Shown one piece after another: positions 1 through 7,448 of a stretch of DNA of 8,057 nucleotides. Origin of the DNA: Synergistaceae bacterium (GTDB lineage Bacteria > Synergistota > Synergistia > Synergistales > Aminobacteriaceae); NCBI GenBank assembly GCA_017458545.1, contig JAFTBA010000066.1:1-8057 (forward strand), in the 5' to 3' direction. Under the pieces are notes generated by a model. That model made no database searches, had not been told where the DNA came from, and saw only the letters and a program-made list of their open reading frames with translations. Made by a program: the position numbers and the translations under genes. The number at the start of each line of letters is the position of its first letter. Position 1 is the first letter of the stretch.

Positions 1-898
1 CAACAAAACTGACAATACATATCTTGTGTCGTCTATTTCTGTTGTATTTAGGGTTAAACGGAATGATATTCTTCTTTCGGATTATCTTTTCATGTACTTC
101 AACCGTTCGGAATTTGACCGTTACGCGAGATTTAATTCATGGGGTTCGGCAAGAGAGACATTCAGCTGGGAGGATATGTGCGACATTGATATAGACCTTC
201 CGACGATTGACATTCAGCGCAAGTACGTCCGAATCTACTTGGCCATGACGGAGAATCAGAGAGCCTATGAACGTGGGCTTGAGGATTTGAGGATTGTTTG
301 CGACGGATACATAGAGGACTTGCGGAGGAAAATGCCCTGTGAAAAAATTGAGCCGTATATCGAGCGTTATAACATACGTAATGGCAGAAACGGGACAAAA
401 AATGTAAAGAGTATCAGCACCGCAAAAGAATTTCGAGACGTAGGAGCAAAGGTAAACACAGAAGAATTATCAAATTACAAAGTTTGTCGTCCTCGTCAAT
501 TTGCATTTGTCCATACGACAAACAATGAAAAAGTTTTCACATATGCTTTCAATAATACTGACAAAGATATAGTAGTCTCATCGGTAAATGATGTGTTCTC
601 TGTTGATGAGAGTGTAATATGTCCTGAATATTTATGTATGTTCTTTAACAGAGCTGAATTTGACCGTTATGTACGCTTTCACTCTTGGGGGTCTGTCCGC
701 GAAGTGTTTACTTGGGATGACCTATGCAATGTTTCAATCCCAATCCCAAGCATAGAAATACAACGCTCAATCGCCGACATCTACAACGTCTGTCAGACCC
801 GTAAATCAATCAGCGAACGCCTCAAAGCCCATATCAAAAACATCTGCCCTGTACTTATCAAGGGCGCAATCGAAGAAGCTCAAAAGGAGGAAGCATAA
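1..898 (+). CDS. hsdS: Type I restriction-modification specificity subunit HsdS (5' end cut by window)
   Basis: This is the DNA-recognition subunit of a type I restriction-modification complex (HsdM2-HsdS, plus HsdR for cleavage). The frame is open to the left edge from base 2, so the GTG at 26 is internal and 298 C-terminal residues are visible. They comprise the C-terminal part of TRD1 (to about base 220), a helical spacer rich in charged residues (221-334), a complete TRD2 (about 335-766) and the distal helical spacer (767-895). TRD signatures seen include SNYKV, the FNR-EFDRY-RF-SWGS-RE block and IP-PSIEIQR. That block occurs once in each TRD, with 25 of 40 residues identical (101-220 and 647-766). 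The stop is 3 bases before hsdR, and the hsdR ribosome binding site lies inside the last hsdS codons, so the two are probably translationally coupled. The target sequence cannot be read from the protein. The family assignment is firm; only completeness of the 5' part is unknown. Confidence 0.94.
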   Translation, partial: NKTDNTYLVSSISVVFRVKRNDILLSDYLFMYFNRSEFDRYARFNSWGSARETFSWEDMCDIDIDLPTIDIQRKYVRIYLAMTENQRAYERGLEDLRIVCDGYIEDLRRKMPCEKIEPYIERYNIRNGRNGTKNVKSISTAKEFRDVGAKVNTEELSNYKVCRPRQFAFVHTTNNEKVFTYAFNNTDKDIVVSSVNDVFSVDESVICPEYLCMFFNRAEFDRYVRFHSWGSVREVFTWDDLCNVSIPIPSIEIQRSIADIYNVCQTRKSISERLKAHIKNICPVLIKGAIEEAQKEEA

Positions 899-901
899 TT
901 A

Positions 902-3900
902 ATGATATATCACGAAGCAGATTACGAGGACGCATTCATCTCAATGCTTGAAGCTGAAGGCTGGCAGCACATGTCAGGCATAAGCATTCCGAGAAAATCG
1001 CAGGCTGATGTTCTGTACACTGACGACCTCGCACAGTTCCTCAGCAGAACAGGCAATGACTTAACCCCTGATGACATAAGCCGTATCGCTCACATGATTA
1101 CGAACATCGGAGCGGAAAGTCATTTTGCTGTTCTTCACAGAGTGCATACGCTTCTGACTGACGGAATAACTTTCACATCGCAGAACGGAAAAACTAAAAC
1201 CGTAAGCCTGATTGACTTTGAGCATTACAGCAATAATATTTTCAGGGCAGTAAATCAATTCACGGTCGAATACAAATACAATGGTCAGACCGAAAACCGA
1301 AGACCTGATATTCTTCATTTTGTGAACGGGATTCCCTTGTGCATAATCGAACTGAAGAATCCCACTGACGATAAAGCTACCGTTCATGACGCATGGGAAC
1401 AGATATATTACCGTTATTGGAGGGATATACCCGGACTGCTGCATTACTGTATGCTTGCGTGTATATCTGACGGAGTTAAAACGAGACTCGGAACTGTGAG
1501 GACACCTTACGAACATTTTTACGCATGGCGGAGGGTTAATGACGGCGATAAAGTTTCATTGACAGCCTTTGAAGAGACTCGGAACATGATTAAAGGTGCA
1601 TTATCTCCCGAAAGATTCATAGAGATTATCCGGGATTACGTATACTTTCAGGACAGCAATTACGATAACGAAAAACATATGATTGTTTGCCGATACCCTC
1701 AATTTTTTGCGGCAAGGCTCCTGAAAGACAGCATAATCAAATCCGTAACAGAACACAGCGGAAAGGGCGGTACATATTTCGGGGCGACAGGGTGCGGAAA
1801 GACTTATACGATGTTATTTTTAGCGAGGCAGCTTTCTATGAGGTGCAAGGGTATAGGTTCACCGACGATAGTAATGATAGTCGACCGCGATGAACTTCAG
1901 AAACAGGGTGCAGAACTTTTCACGAAGAGCAGTGAATTTCTCGGCATAGGCGAGATAATGAAAGTTTCAAGCCGCAATCATCTCAGGAATGAACTCAGCA
2001 AAAGAGAAAGCGGAGGGTTTTACATCTGCACTATTCAAAAATTCTGCGACAGGGACAATGACCCTATAGGTGAGATTAACACGAGGGGTAATATTATTTG
2101 TTTTTCCGATGAGGCACACAGGACTCAGATTGAACGTTCAAGGTCTGTCCGTTTCAGCAAAGATGTTAATGAGAATATGAGGGCTGTAATCTCGAAACCT
2201 TATGCCTCAGTCTTAAGGGAGGCTTTCCCTAATGCAACGTTTGTGGGTTTCACAGGAACGCCTATTGCTGAGACGTATCAGACGTTCGGGCCTGAGATCG
2301 ACAGGTACACGATGGATATGGCAGTTGCTGACGGTCTGACAGTTCCGATAAAGTATCATCCGAGAATCGCAAGAGTATTTCTTGACGGTGATAAAGCTGA
2401 AGAGATAGAGAGATATTACAGACAGTGTGCTGATGACGGAGCGACTCAGGAGGATATTGCGAAGAGCAAAAAGGCAATGAGTTCAATGGAAATAATACTG
2501 GGTGAACATTCGAGGCTTGAACGCCTTGCGGAAGATATTCACGATCATTACACTGCATCATTGGCGAATGACCCCGAAAGAATCCGTAAAGCTATGATTG
2601 TCTGTGCCAACAGGAAAATTGCTTTTGACCTTCTGACAATTTTCAGGAGTAAATATCCTGAATGGTTTGTTGAAAAGAAGTACCGCTATGATATAGAAGT
2701 CAATGACGAAGAACTGAGGAAATTAAAGCCTGTTCCATTCATGGCCATGATAGCGAGTGTAGGGAAAAATGATGAAGCTGAAATGTATAACTATCTCGGA
2801 GGAGTTCAGAACGATAAACGCTGTGATGAATTGGCAGCGTCATTCAAACAGGACAAGTCAAATTTCAGCATAGTGATAGTTGTTGACATGTGGATAACGG
2901 GATTTGATGTGCCTTCGCTGACATACATGTATAACGACAAGCCATTGAAGAAGCACATGTTAATCCAGACGATAAGCAGGGTGAACAGGAAATTTCACGG
3001 CAAGGATTACGGGCTTATAGTTGATTACATAGGCATAAGGGATAACATGCGCGAGGCAATGAAACTTTACGGAGGTGATTTTTCGGTAGCACATTCGGAA
3101 GATGATGTGAAAGAGGCTGCAAAATTATTCAGGCAGGAACTTATCGTGCTTAAGAATTTATTTAACGGTTATGATTTGAGTCCGTTTCTTGATTTTGAGG
3201 GCGACCCTGTAGAGAGATACAAACGTTTGGCGGAAACAGCCGAGTATGTTTTATCATCGGCAGAAAAATTCAGTATAGAGAGTGATGACGGCAGCAAGGT
3301 CAATACTGTTATATTCAGGACTTATTTTCTGAGGACGGTTAAGAGAATGCGAGGGGCTTATGATATTTGCCGGCCTTCGGGTGAACTAGCTGAAGATGAG
3401 TCGTCATTGGCTCAGTGCTTCATGGCTGTAGCGGCTCTTGTTCGGAAAGTGAACGGTACCGGAGAGATTGATACTGATACTATGAACATCAGGGTTGCAA
3501 AAATGGTAGAAGAAGCATTGAAGTATAACAGGGTTGAGAGTGTTCTTGAGAGCGGTGATGAGGAAGATATTTTCAGCACTGAATACACTGAGATGCTTTC
3601 GGGAATGAAAATGCCCGCAACAAAATTGGAACTGCTGATAAAAATGCTGCGTAAACAGATTGCCGAATACGGAAAGATAAATCAGATTGCTGCTAAGAAG
3701 TTCAAAGACATGCTTGAAGAGACGATAAGACAGTATCATGAGCGCCGTAAAAACCTCAGTGCTGAGGAAACCGGAATTGCTCAGAATGAGACAAGTGAGA
3801 GAATCATTAGGAATGCTACGGAACAGGCATTAAAGATTCTCGAGGAGATAAGGATTGACCGTGAGAGTTTCCGTAAAGTCGGATTAACGTTCGGGGAAAA

Positions 3901-4201
3901 AGCGTTCTATGACATTCTGATGAGTCTTCGTGAACAGTATAACTTTGAGTACGGCGAGGACAGGAATTTTTCTGACGGTGTAATTGTCAACGAGAAGTGT
4001 AAATCTCTGGCAAGGAAGATTAGGGAGATTATAGACAGGAAATCGGGGTATTCAGACTGGCTGAACAATCAGATAGTCCGCGATAATCTGAAGTTCGACA
4101 TAAAGGTATGTTTGATTAAGGAGGGTTATCCTCCACAGTACAGTCCTGAGGTATTCCGTAAGGTTATGGGACAGATAGAGAATTTCAGGAAGAATAATTA
4201 A
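902..4201 (+). CDS. hsdR: Type I restriction enzyme endonuclease/translocase subunit HsdR
   Basis: This 1099-aa motor and nuclease subunit translocates DNA using ATP and cuts it when the complex meets an unmethylated target. It has the full usual length. The N-terminal nuclease domain carries the PD-(D/E)XK site: D136 in RRPD and E150-L-K152 in IIELKNP. The superfamily 2 helicase motor follows, with Walker A GATGCGKT (294-301), DEAH box (403-406), TGTP motif III (451-454), VDMWITGFD around 661-669 and QTISRVNR motif VI (689-696). The charged, helical C-terminal region (about 740-1099) ends in the IKEGYPP/FRKVM section that in this family contacts the methylase core. AGGAGG at 885-890 lies 11 bases before the ATG and supports the start. 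All catalytic motifs are present, so the subunit looks functional. The Walker A has Cys where many HsdR proteins have Ser, which should be tolerated. No clear terminator follows the stop codon. Confidence 0.98.
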   Translation: MIYHEADYEDAFISMLEAEGWQHMSGISIPRKSQADVLYTDDLAQFLSRTGNDLTPDDISRIAHMITNIGAESHFAVLHRVHTLLTDGITFTSQNGKTKTVSLIDFEHYSNNIFRAVNQFTVEYKYNGQTENRRPDILHFVNGIPLCIIELKNPTDDKATVHDAWEQIYYRYWRDIPGLLHYCMLACISDGVKTRLGTVRTPYEHFYAWRRVNDGDKVSLTAFEETRNMIKGALSPERFIEIIRDYVYFQDSNYDNEKHMIVCRYPQFFAARLLKDSIIKSVTEHSGKGGTYFGATGCGKTYTMLFLARQLSMRCKGIGSPTIVMIVDRDELQKQGAELFTKSSEFLGIGEIMKVSSRNHLRNELSKRESGGFYICTIQKFCDRDNDPIGEINTRGNIICFSDEAHRTQIERSRSVRFSKDVNENMRAVISKPYASVLREAFPNATFVGFTGTPIAETYQTFGPEIDRYTMDMAVADGLTVPIKYHPRIARVFLDGDKAEEIERYYRQCADDGATQEDIAKSKKAMSSMEIILGEHSRLERLAEDIHDHYTASLANDPERIRKAMIVCANRKIAFDLLTIFRSKYPEWFVEKKYRYDIEVNDEELRKLKPVPFMAMIASVGKNDEAEMYNYLGGVQNDKRCDELAASFKQDKSNFSIVIVVDMWITGFDVPSLTYMYNDKPLKKHMLIQTISRVNRKFHGKDYGLIVDYIGIRDNMREAMKLYGGDFSVAHSEDDVKEAAKLFRQELIVLKNLFNGYDLSPFLDFEGDPVERYKRLAETAEYVLSSAEKFSIESDDGSKVNTVIFRTYFLRTVKRMRGAYDICRPSGELAEDESSLAQCFMAVAALVRKVNGTGEIDTDTMNIRVAKMVEEALKYNRVESVLESGDEEDIFSTEYTEMLSGMKMPATKLELLIKMLRKQIAEYGKINQIAAKKFKDMLEETIRQYHERRKNLSAEETGIAQNETSERIIRNATEQALKILEEIRIDRESFRKVGLTFGEKAFYDILMSLREQYNFEYGEDRNFSDGVIVNEKCKSLARKIREIIDRKSGYSDWLNNQIVRDNLKFDIKVCLIKEGYPPQYSPEVFRKVMGQIENFRKNN

Positions 4202-4353
4202 CGATGACCGGTCCTGACTGAATGTTTTACCTGAAAATCTTTAAGATATAATTGCAGAAAATCAAATTGAGTATCGTGAAGAAGCTGCAAGAGGCTGTGC
4301 GTTGTGCGCAATGGAATTATGCCTGTAAATTAACTTTACTTAAAATCTGAGAC

Positions 4354-4382
4354 TTGACGCAAAATCGCCGTTCGTGTAAAAT
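4354..4382 (+). promoter_or_regulatory. Sigma-70-type promoter of the tRNA gene
   Basis: The -35 hexamer TTGACG (4354-4359) and the -10 hexamer TAAAAT (4377-4382) are separated by exactly 17 bases. Each differs from consensus at one position. Transcription would start near 4389, about ten bases before the mature tRNA 5' end. This is the strongest promoter-like sequence I see in the window, and its placement fits a stable RNA gene. The preceding 4202-4353 holds no gene I can support. Confidence 0.82.
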
Positions 4383-4398
4383 CATTCGGTGTTTGAAC

Positions 4399-4472
4399 GG
4401 GCCCATAGCTCAAGTGGTTAGAGCCACCGGCTCATAACCGGAAGGTTCCTGGTTCGAGTCCAGGTGGGCCCA
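4399..4472 (+). tRNA. tRNA with CAT anticodon (elongator Met, or lysidine-modified Ile2)
   Basis: The 74-nt cloverleaf has a perfect 7-bp acceptor stem, GGGCCCA with TGGGCCC (4465-4471), and discriminator A (4472). The D arm is GCTC/GAGC. The anticodon stem ACCGG/CCGGA surrounds loop CTCATAA, with anticodon CAT at 4433-4435. The variable loop is 5 nt, and the T arm is CCTGG/CCAGG around TTCGAGT. The outermost anticodon-stem pair (27-43) is an A-A mismatch. CCA is not encoded (ACTG follows), so a CCA-adding enzyme is required. CAT is read either as elongator Met or, after lysidine modification by TilS, as Ile for ATA codons. The C4-G69 and C5-G68 acceptor pairs match those used by TilS in E. 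coli Ile2, which leans towards Ile2. The D and anticodon arms do not resemble an initiator tRNA, whose anticodon stem ends in three G-C pairs next to the loop. Identity is therefore left open. Confidence 0.96.
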
Positions 4473-4475
4473 CTG

Positions 4476-4528
4476 AAAAAAGAAAAAAACAAAAAAATAC
4501 TCCCGGAATTTCATGGCCGGGAGTTTTT
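4476..4528. terminator. Bidirectional intrinsic terminator between the tRNA and malQ
   Basis: The GC-rich 8-bp stem ACTCCCGG (4499-4506) pairs with CCGGGAGT (4517-4524) around a 10-base loop. On the + strand it is followed by a short T run (4524-4528), which would end the tRNA transcript. On the - strand it is followed by the complement of the A-rich tract 4476-4497, a long U run, which would end malQ mRNA. The malQ stop codon begins one base beyond the + strand T run. The longer U tract makes it stronger for the malQ direction. Confidence 0.88.
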
Positions 4529-4529
4529 G

Positions 4530-6035
4530 TTATGCTCTTCCGTAAAGTTTACACGCAGCCTTTATCCTGTCAGCTAATCCGTCAGGTATAGCATCGCTCT
4601 GCATTCTCCACGACCAATTACCCGAAGGAGTTGACGGTACATTAATCCTAGCCTCAGCACCCAGCCTCAAATAATCCTGCATAGGTATCACTGCAGTATC
4701 AGCTACTGAACTCACTGCAAGCCTTGTTACCTCAGACGTGAATATATATCCGTCCATAACATCGCGCCCTATGTACAGCGAGAAATTCTTTATCTCATCC
4801 TCCGTAGCGTCATTCTCGAACCAGCCGCGTGAAGTGTTATTGTCGTGAGTCCCTGTGTATACTACAGAGTCGCGCGTATGGTTATGCGGTGCGTAAGGGT
4901 TATCCGAAGGGTTGCCGAACGCAAAATGTAATACCAGCATTCCGGGCAAATTGTAATCTTTCCTGAGCTGTTCAACATCGGGAGTTATTATCCCTAAATT
5001 CTCAGCCCAGAAAGGCATCTCAGGGAAATTTTCACGCAGTGCAGCAAAGAATTTCTCGCACGGAACATCAATCCATTCACCGTTTTTAGCGGTCTCCTCG
5101 CCGTAAGGCACTGCCCAATACGCTGCCAATCCCCTGAAATGATCTATCCTTATCCTGTCGAACATCGTCAGCAGATTCTTCAGGCGTTTAATCCACCAGT
5201 CAAATCCGTCCTTCTCCATAACGTCCCATTTGTACGTAGGATTACCCCACAGCTGACCCGTAGCACTGAAATAATCCGGCGGTACTCCTGCTACTGTTAC
5301 GGGGTTGAGTTCATCGTCAAGGTCAAACTGTTCAGGCTTCTGCCAAACGTCTGCACAATCCAGCGTTACATACAGCGGCATATCTCCGACAATCTCAATC
5401 TCAAGTCCGTTAAGATACTTGTGAAGCGCAGTTACCTGACGGAAAAATATATACTGGTAAAATTCCTGCCTCGAAATTTCATCAGAATACTCCGCTTTGA
5501 ATTTACTCAGAGCATCCTTATCCCTGTGCTTGAGATCATCAGGCCATTCATACCATGCTGCTCCGCCCTGAACCTGTTTTATCACGCTGAATAATGCAAA
5601 GTCCTCAAGCCATTCAGTTCCTGAAACAAACTCCCTGAAATCTGAATGATTACCCTTCATCATGTGCTTATGTGCAGCGTTGAGTATTTCGGTTTTGAAT
5701 GCCCTTGCAGACTCGTAATCAACATGTTCGGGAGTCTTCGTGAAATCGTATTTGGCAGAAATCTTTTTGAGTTCGTCAGCCGTAAGAAGTCCGTCATCAA
5801 TAAGACTGTCAGGACTCACAAGAAGATAATTCCCTGCGAATGCACTCGTAGGACTGTAAGGAGAGTTTCCGCAGCCCGGATCTGTCGTTGTAATCGGGAG
5901 TACCTGCCATAATTTTTGCCCGGCATCGTGTAGAAAATCAGCGAACTTAAACGCTTCCGAACCAAAATCACCTATGCCGTATTTCGAGGGAAGTGATGTT
6001 ACCGGCAGTAAAATTCCAGCACACCGTTTTGCCAT
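4530..6035 (-). CDS. malQ: 4-alpha-glucanotransferase (amylomaltase, GH77)
   Basis: This cytoplasmic enzyme transfers alpha-1,4-glucan segments between maltooligosaccharides, releasing glucose, in maltodextrin or glycogen metabolism. The 501 aa match the usual length of the amylomaltase type. Signatures in order are LPSKYGIGDFG (15-25), NSPYSPTSAFAGN (57-69), GDMPLYV (217-223), RIDHFRG with nucleophile D298, WAENLG with acid/base E345, TGTHDNN with the third carboxylate D398, and the C-terminal NVPSTPSGNWSWR (465-477). All three catalytic carboxylates are present. The ATG is preceded by AGGAGG (6047-6052 on the - strand) with an 11-base gap, the same spacing as hsdR. It lies 22 bases behind the stop of the amidohydrolase homologue and is probably cotranscribed with it. 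No export signal is seen. No other malto-oligosaccharide gene is in the window. Confidence 0.98.
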   Translation of the reverse strand: MAKRCAGILLPVTSLPSKYGIGDFGSEAFKFADFLHDAGQKLWQVLPITTTDPGCGNSPYSPTSAFAGNYLLVSPDSLIDDGLLTADELKKISAKYDFTKTPEHVDYESARAFKTEILNAAHKHMMKGNHSDFREFVSGTEWLEDFALFSVIKQVQGGAAWYEWPDDLKHRDKDALSKFKAEYSDEISRQEFYQYIFFRQVTALHKYLNGLEIEIVGDMPLYVTLDCADVWQKPEQFDLDDELNPVTVAGVPPDYFSATGQLWGNPTYKWDVMEKDGFDWWIKRLKNLLTMFDRIRIDHFRGLAAYWAVPYGEETAKNGEWIDVPCEKFFAALRENFPEMPFWAENLGIITPDVEQLRKDYNLPGMLVLHFAFGNPSDNPYAPHNHTRDSVVYTGTHDNNTSRGWFENDATEDEIKNFSLYIGRDVMDGYIFTSEVTRLAVSSVADTAVIPMQDYLRLGAEARINVPSTPSGNWSWRMQSDAIPDGLADRIKAACKLYGRA

Positions 6036-6057
6036 TTAATTAATTTCCTCCTGTAAT

Positions 6058-7404
6058 CTATATTGCTCCTGAATCGTATACTGCACACCCTGCGCAGAAC
6101 GTCATTGCCACATCAATCCCGCAAACCTCTTCAGGTCTGACCGAAAACGGATCCTGTTCAAGCACAACAATATCAGCATCATTCCCTACGGCAAGCTCGC
6201 CCCTTCTTGACTCTGTGCCTGCGTTCCATGACGCTGACCAAGTGTAAATACTCAGTGCTTCGGCAGTGCTTAAACCGTGCGAAACTAAATCACCGATTAT
6301 TTTAACGGGGGGCTTCACGTTTTCGCCGCTCCCTGAGGAAATAACAAGGCCGTTACGGAATGTTTCGTGAATAAAATCATCTTCCTGACCCGGCATCATA
6401 ATTCCCCCTAATCCTAAAAGCCTCATCCTTTCGATTAAGCTGCCTGTTATACCGCGTATTAAATGGCGTGAGTTTTTGCGCGATTTTTTGATGACACGTT
6501 CGAGAGCGTTAAGACATGATTTATTGTTGTCGCTTATAACCTGACAGCCCGATAAATGAGCGGAATATATCATGTTTTTCTGTTCCTGCTGCTCAAGATT
6601 TCCGCCGATTATTATTCCGCCTAACTTGCAGAACGGTAACCCGTCCCCTGTTCTCAGTCCTTCCGAAAGAAATTCATTGAGCGCTGACACATCATTAAAC
6701 CCGAAATTACACCTCAGTCTCAATGTCAGCAGGTCATAAACATCACTGAAGAATATATCCCATAATCTTTTAGCGTCCCCGTAAAAATTACTCCATATTT
6801 CAGTGATACCCAGTGCATTAAGTTTGGGGTAATAAGTTTTAACCAGAGATATTATGTCCTCCTCGCTTAAATCCGGAAGGTGCTGTGTGAACTCGTCAAG
6901 TTCAACATTATCCTGAGGCATGTTAAATTCATTCATGGCAGGAGTGTTGAGTACTGCATGACTTTTTTTTGCGTCAATAACCGCGCAGGGCAGTGCAGGT
7001 ACTGCAGCGTCAATATCATCCCGTGAGATTATGACTTCTTCGGGTAAACCGTAAGCTATATACCATCCGCGAAGCGGCTCAGGGTTAGCGCGTGAATAAG
7101 TTTCAAGTGATTCAGAGAGTTCGCGTACTGAGTGAATGCCTGAGAGGTTTAAGCGTTCCTGATTCTCCGACCATGCAAGAAAATCCGTACCTGTGTCAAC
7201 AAATCCGGGCAGCACTGTACGCCCGTGAAGGTCAATTATTTTTCCGTTAAGCCCCGATATTTCATCGTCAACAGAAACTATACGGCCATGTTCAAAAGTA
7301 ATATTAGAAGCTGTACCTGAAGGAGTATGAATACGGCCGTTAATGAGAGAAATTTTTTCGTCTTGGGTATGCTCCATCACAATAAGCAATGCCCCCCTTT
7401 TCAT
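6058..7404 (-). CDS. YtcJ-type amidohydrolase homologue lacking the metal-binding residues (probable pseudoenzyme)
   Basis: The 448 aa show the Amidohydro_3/YtcJ pattern. There is an N-terminal beta-sandwich start (ISLINGRIHTPSG, 18-30), LHGRTVLPGFVD (59-70), RGWYIAYG (112-119), DIDAAVPALPC (130-140) and SHAVLN (148-153). A family-like C-terminus follows: LSTAEALSIYTWSAS (378-392), RGELAVGNDADIVVLEQDPF (401-420) and a final AGCAVYD. Functional members carry HxH after PGF-D, but here those positions are G72 and D74 (DTGTD). The later His of HAxGD is replaced near D292, the His of IEH is G318, and the Asp of GSD is G360. H149 is kept. It is also shorter than typical members, which have more than 500 aa. 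No substrate can be proposed; a binding, structural or regulatory role, or decay, is possible. The ATG at 7404 lies immediately behind a terminator hairpin. GTG at 7380 or ATG at 7377, behind a GGGGGG run, are alternative starts. It is followed closely by malQ. Confidence 0.85.
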   Translation of the reverse strand: MKRGALLIVMEHTQDEKISLINGRIHTPSGTASNITFEHGRIVSVDDEISGLNGKIIDLHGRTVLPGFVDTGTDFLAWSENQERLNLSGIHSVRELSESLETYSRANPEPLRGWYIAYGLPEEVIISRDDIDAAVPALPCAVIDAKKSHAVLNTPAMNEFNMPQDNVELDEFTQHLPDLSEEDIISLVKTYYPKLNALGITEIWSNFYGDAKRLWDIFFSDVYDLLTLRLRCNFGFNDVSALNEFLSEGLRTGDGLPFCKLGGIIIGGNLEQQEQKNMIYSAHLSGCQVISDNNKSCLNALERVIKKSRKNSRHLIRGITGSLIERMRLLGLGGIMMPGQEDDFIHETFRNGLVISSGSGENVKPPVKIIGDLVSHGLSTAEALSIYTWSASWNAGTESRRGELAVGNDADIVVLEQDPFSVRPEEVCGIDVAMTFCAGCAVYDSGAI

Positions 7405-7436
7405 GAAAATAAAGCCCGCCTTTTTTGAGGCAGGCT
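7405..7436 (-). terminator. Intrinsic terminator downstream of the 87-aa gene
   Basis: Read on the - strand, a 9-bp stem (7436-7428 with 7421-7413, GC-rich, one G-U pair) closes a 6-base loop and is followed by TTATTTTC (7412-7405). The G-U pair becomes a C-A mismatch in + strand RNA, and only a short T run follows on that side, so the structure is built for the - strand. The stem begins 12 bases after the TAG of the 87-aa gene. The next gene's first ATG directly adjoins the U run, so readthrough would be needed to express it from the upstream promoter. Confidence 0.85.
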
Positions 7437-7448
7437 GTTTTGTCGGAA

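Noticed and set aside
101..766. The two hsdS blocks as DNA repeats for phase-variable recombination
   Set aside because: Similarity is at the protein level. The longest shared DNA run noticed is about 14 bases and direct, not the long inverted repeats of shuffling hsdS loci, and no recombinase gene is present.
902..4201. The cysteine in the HsdR Walker A (GATGCGKT) as a sign of an inactive motor
   Set aside because: The essential GKT and all other helicase and nuclease motifs are present, and the residue before GKT varies among P-loops.
4245..4328. Short open frame between hsdR and the tRNA (DIIAENQIEYREEAARG...), possible gene remnant
   Set aside because: It has 27 codons, no usable start codon near its beginning and no ribosome binding site. 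The composition is only mildly coding-like, and a frame of this length is expected by chance.
4399..4472. tRNA as the attachment site of a mobile element carrying the restriction operon
   Set aside because: No integrase gene and no second copy of the tRNA 3' end is seen in the window. The restriction genes lie on the 5' side of the tRNA, which is not the usual side for integration at the 3' end.
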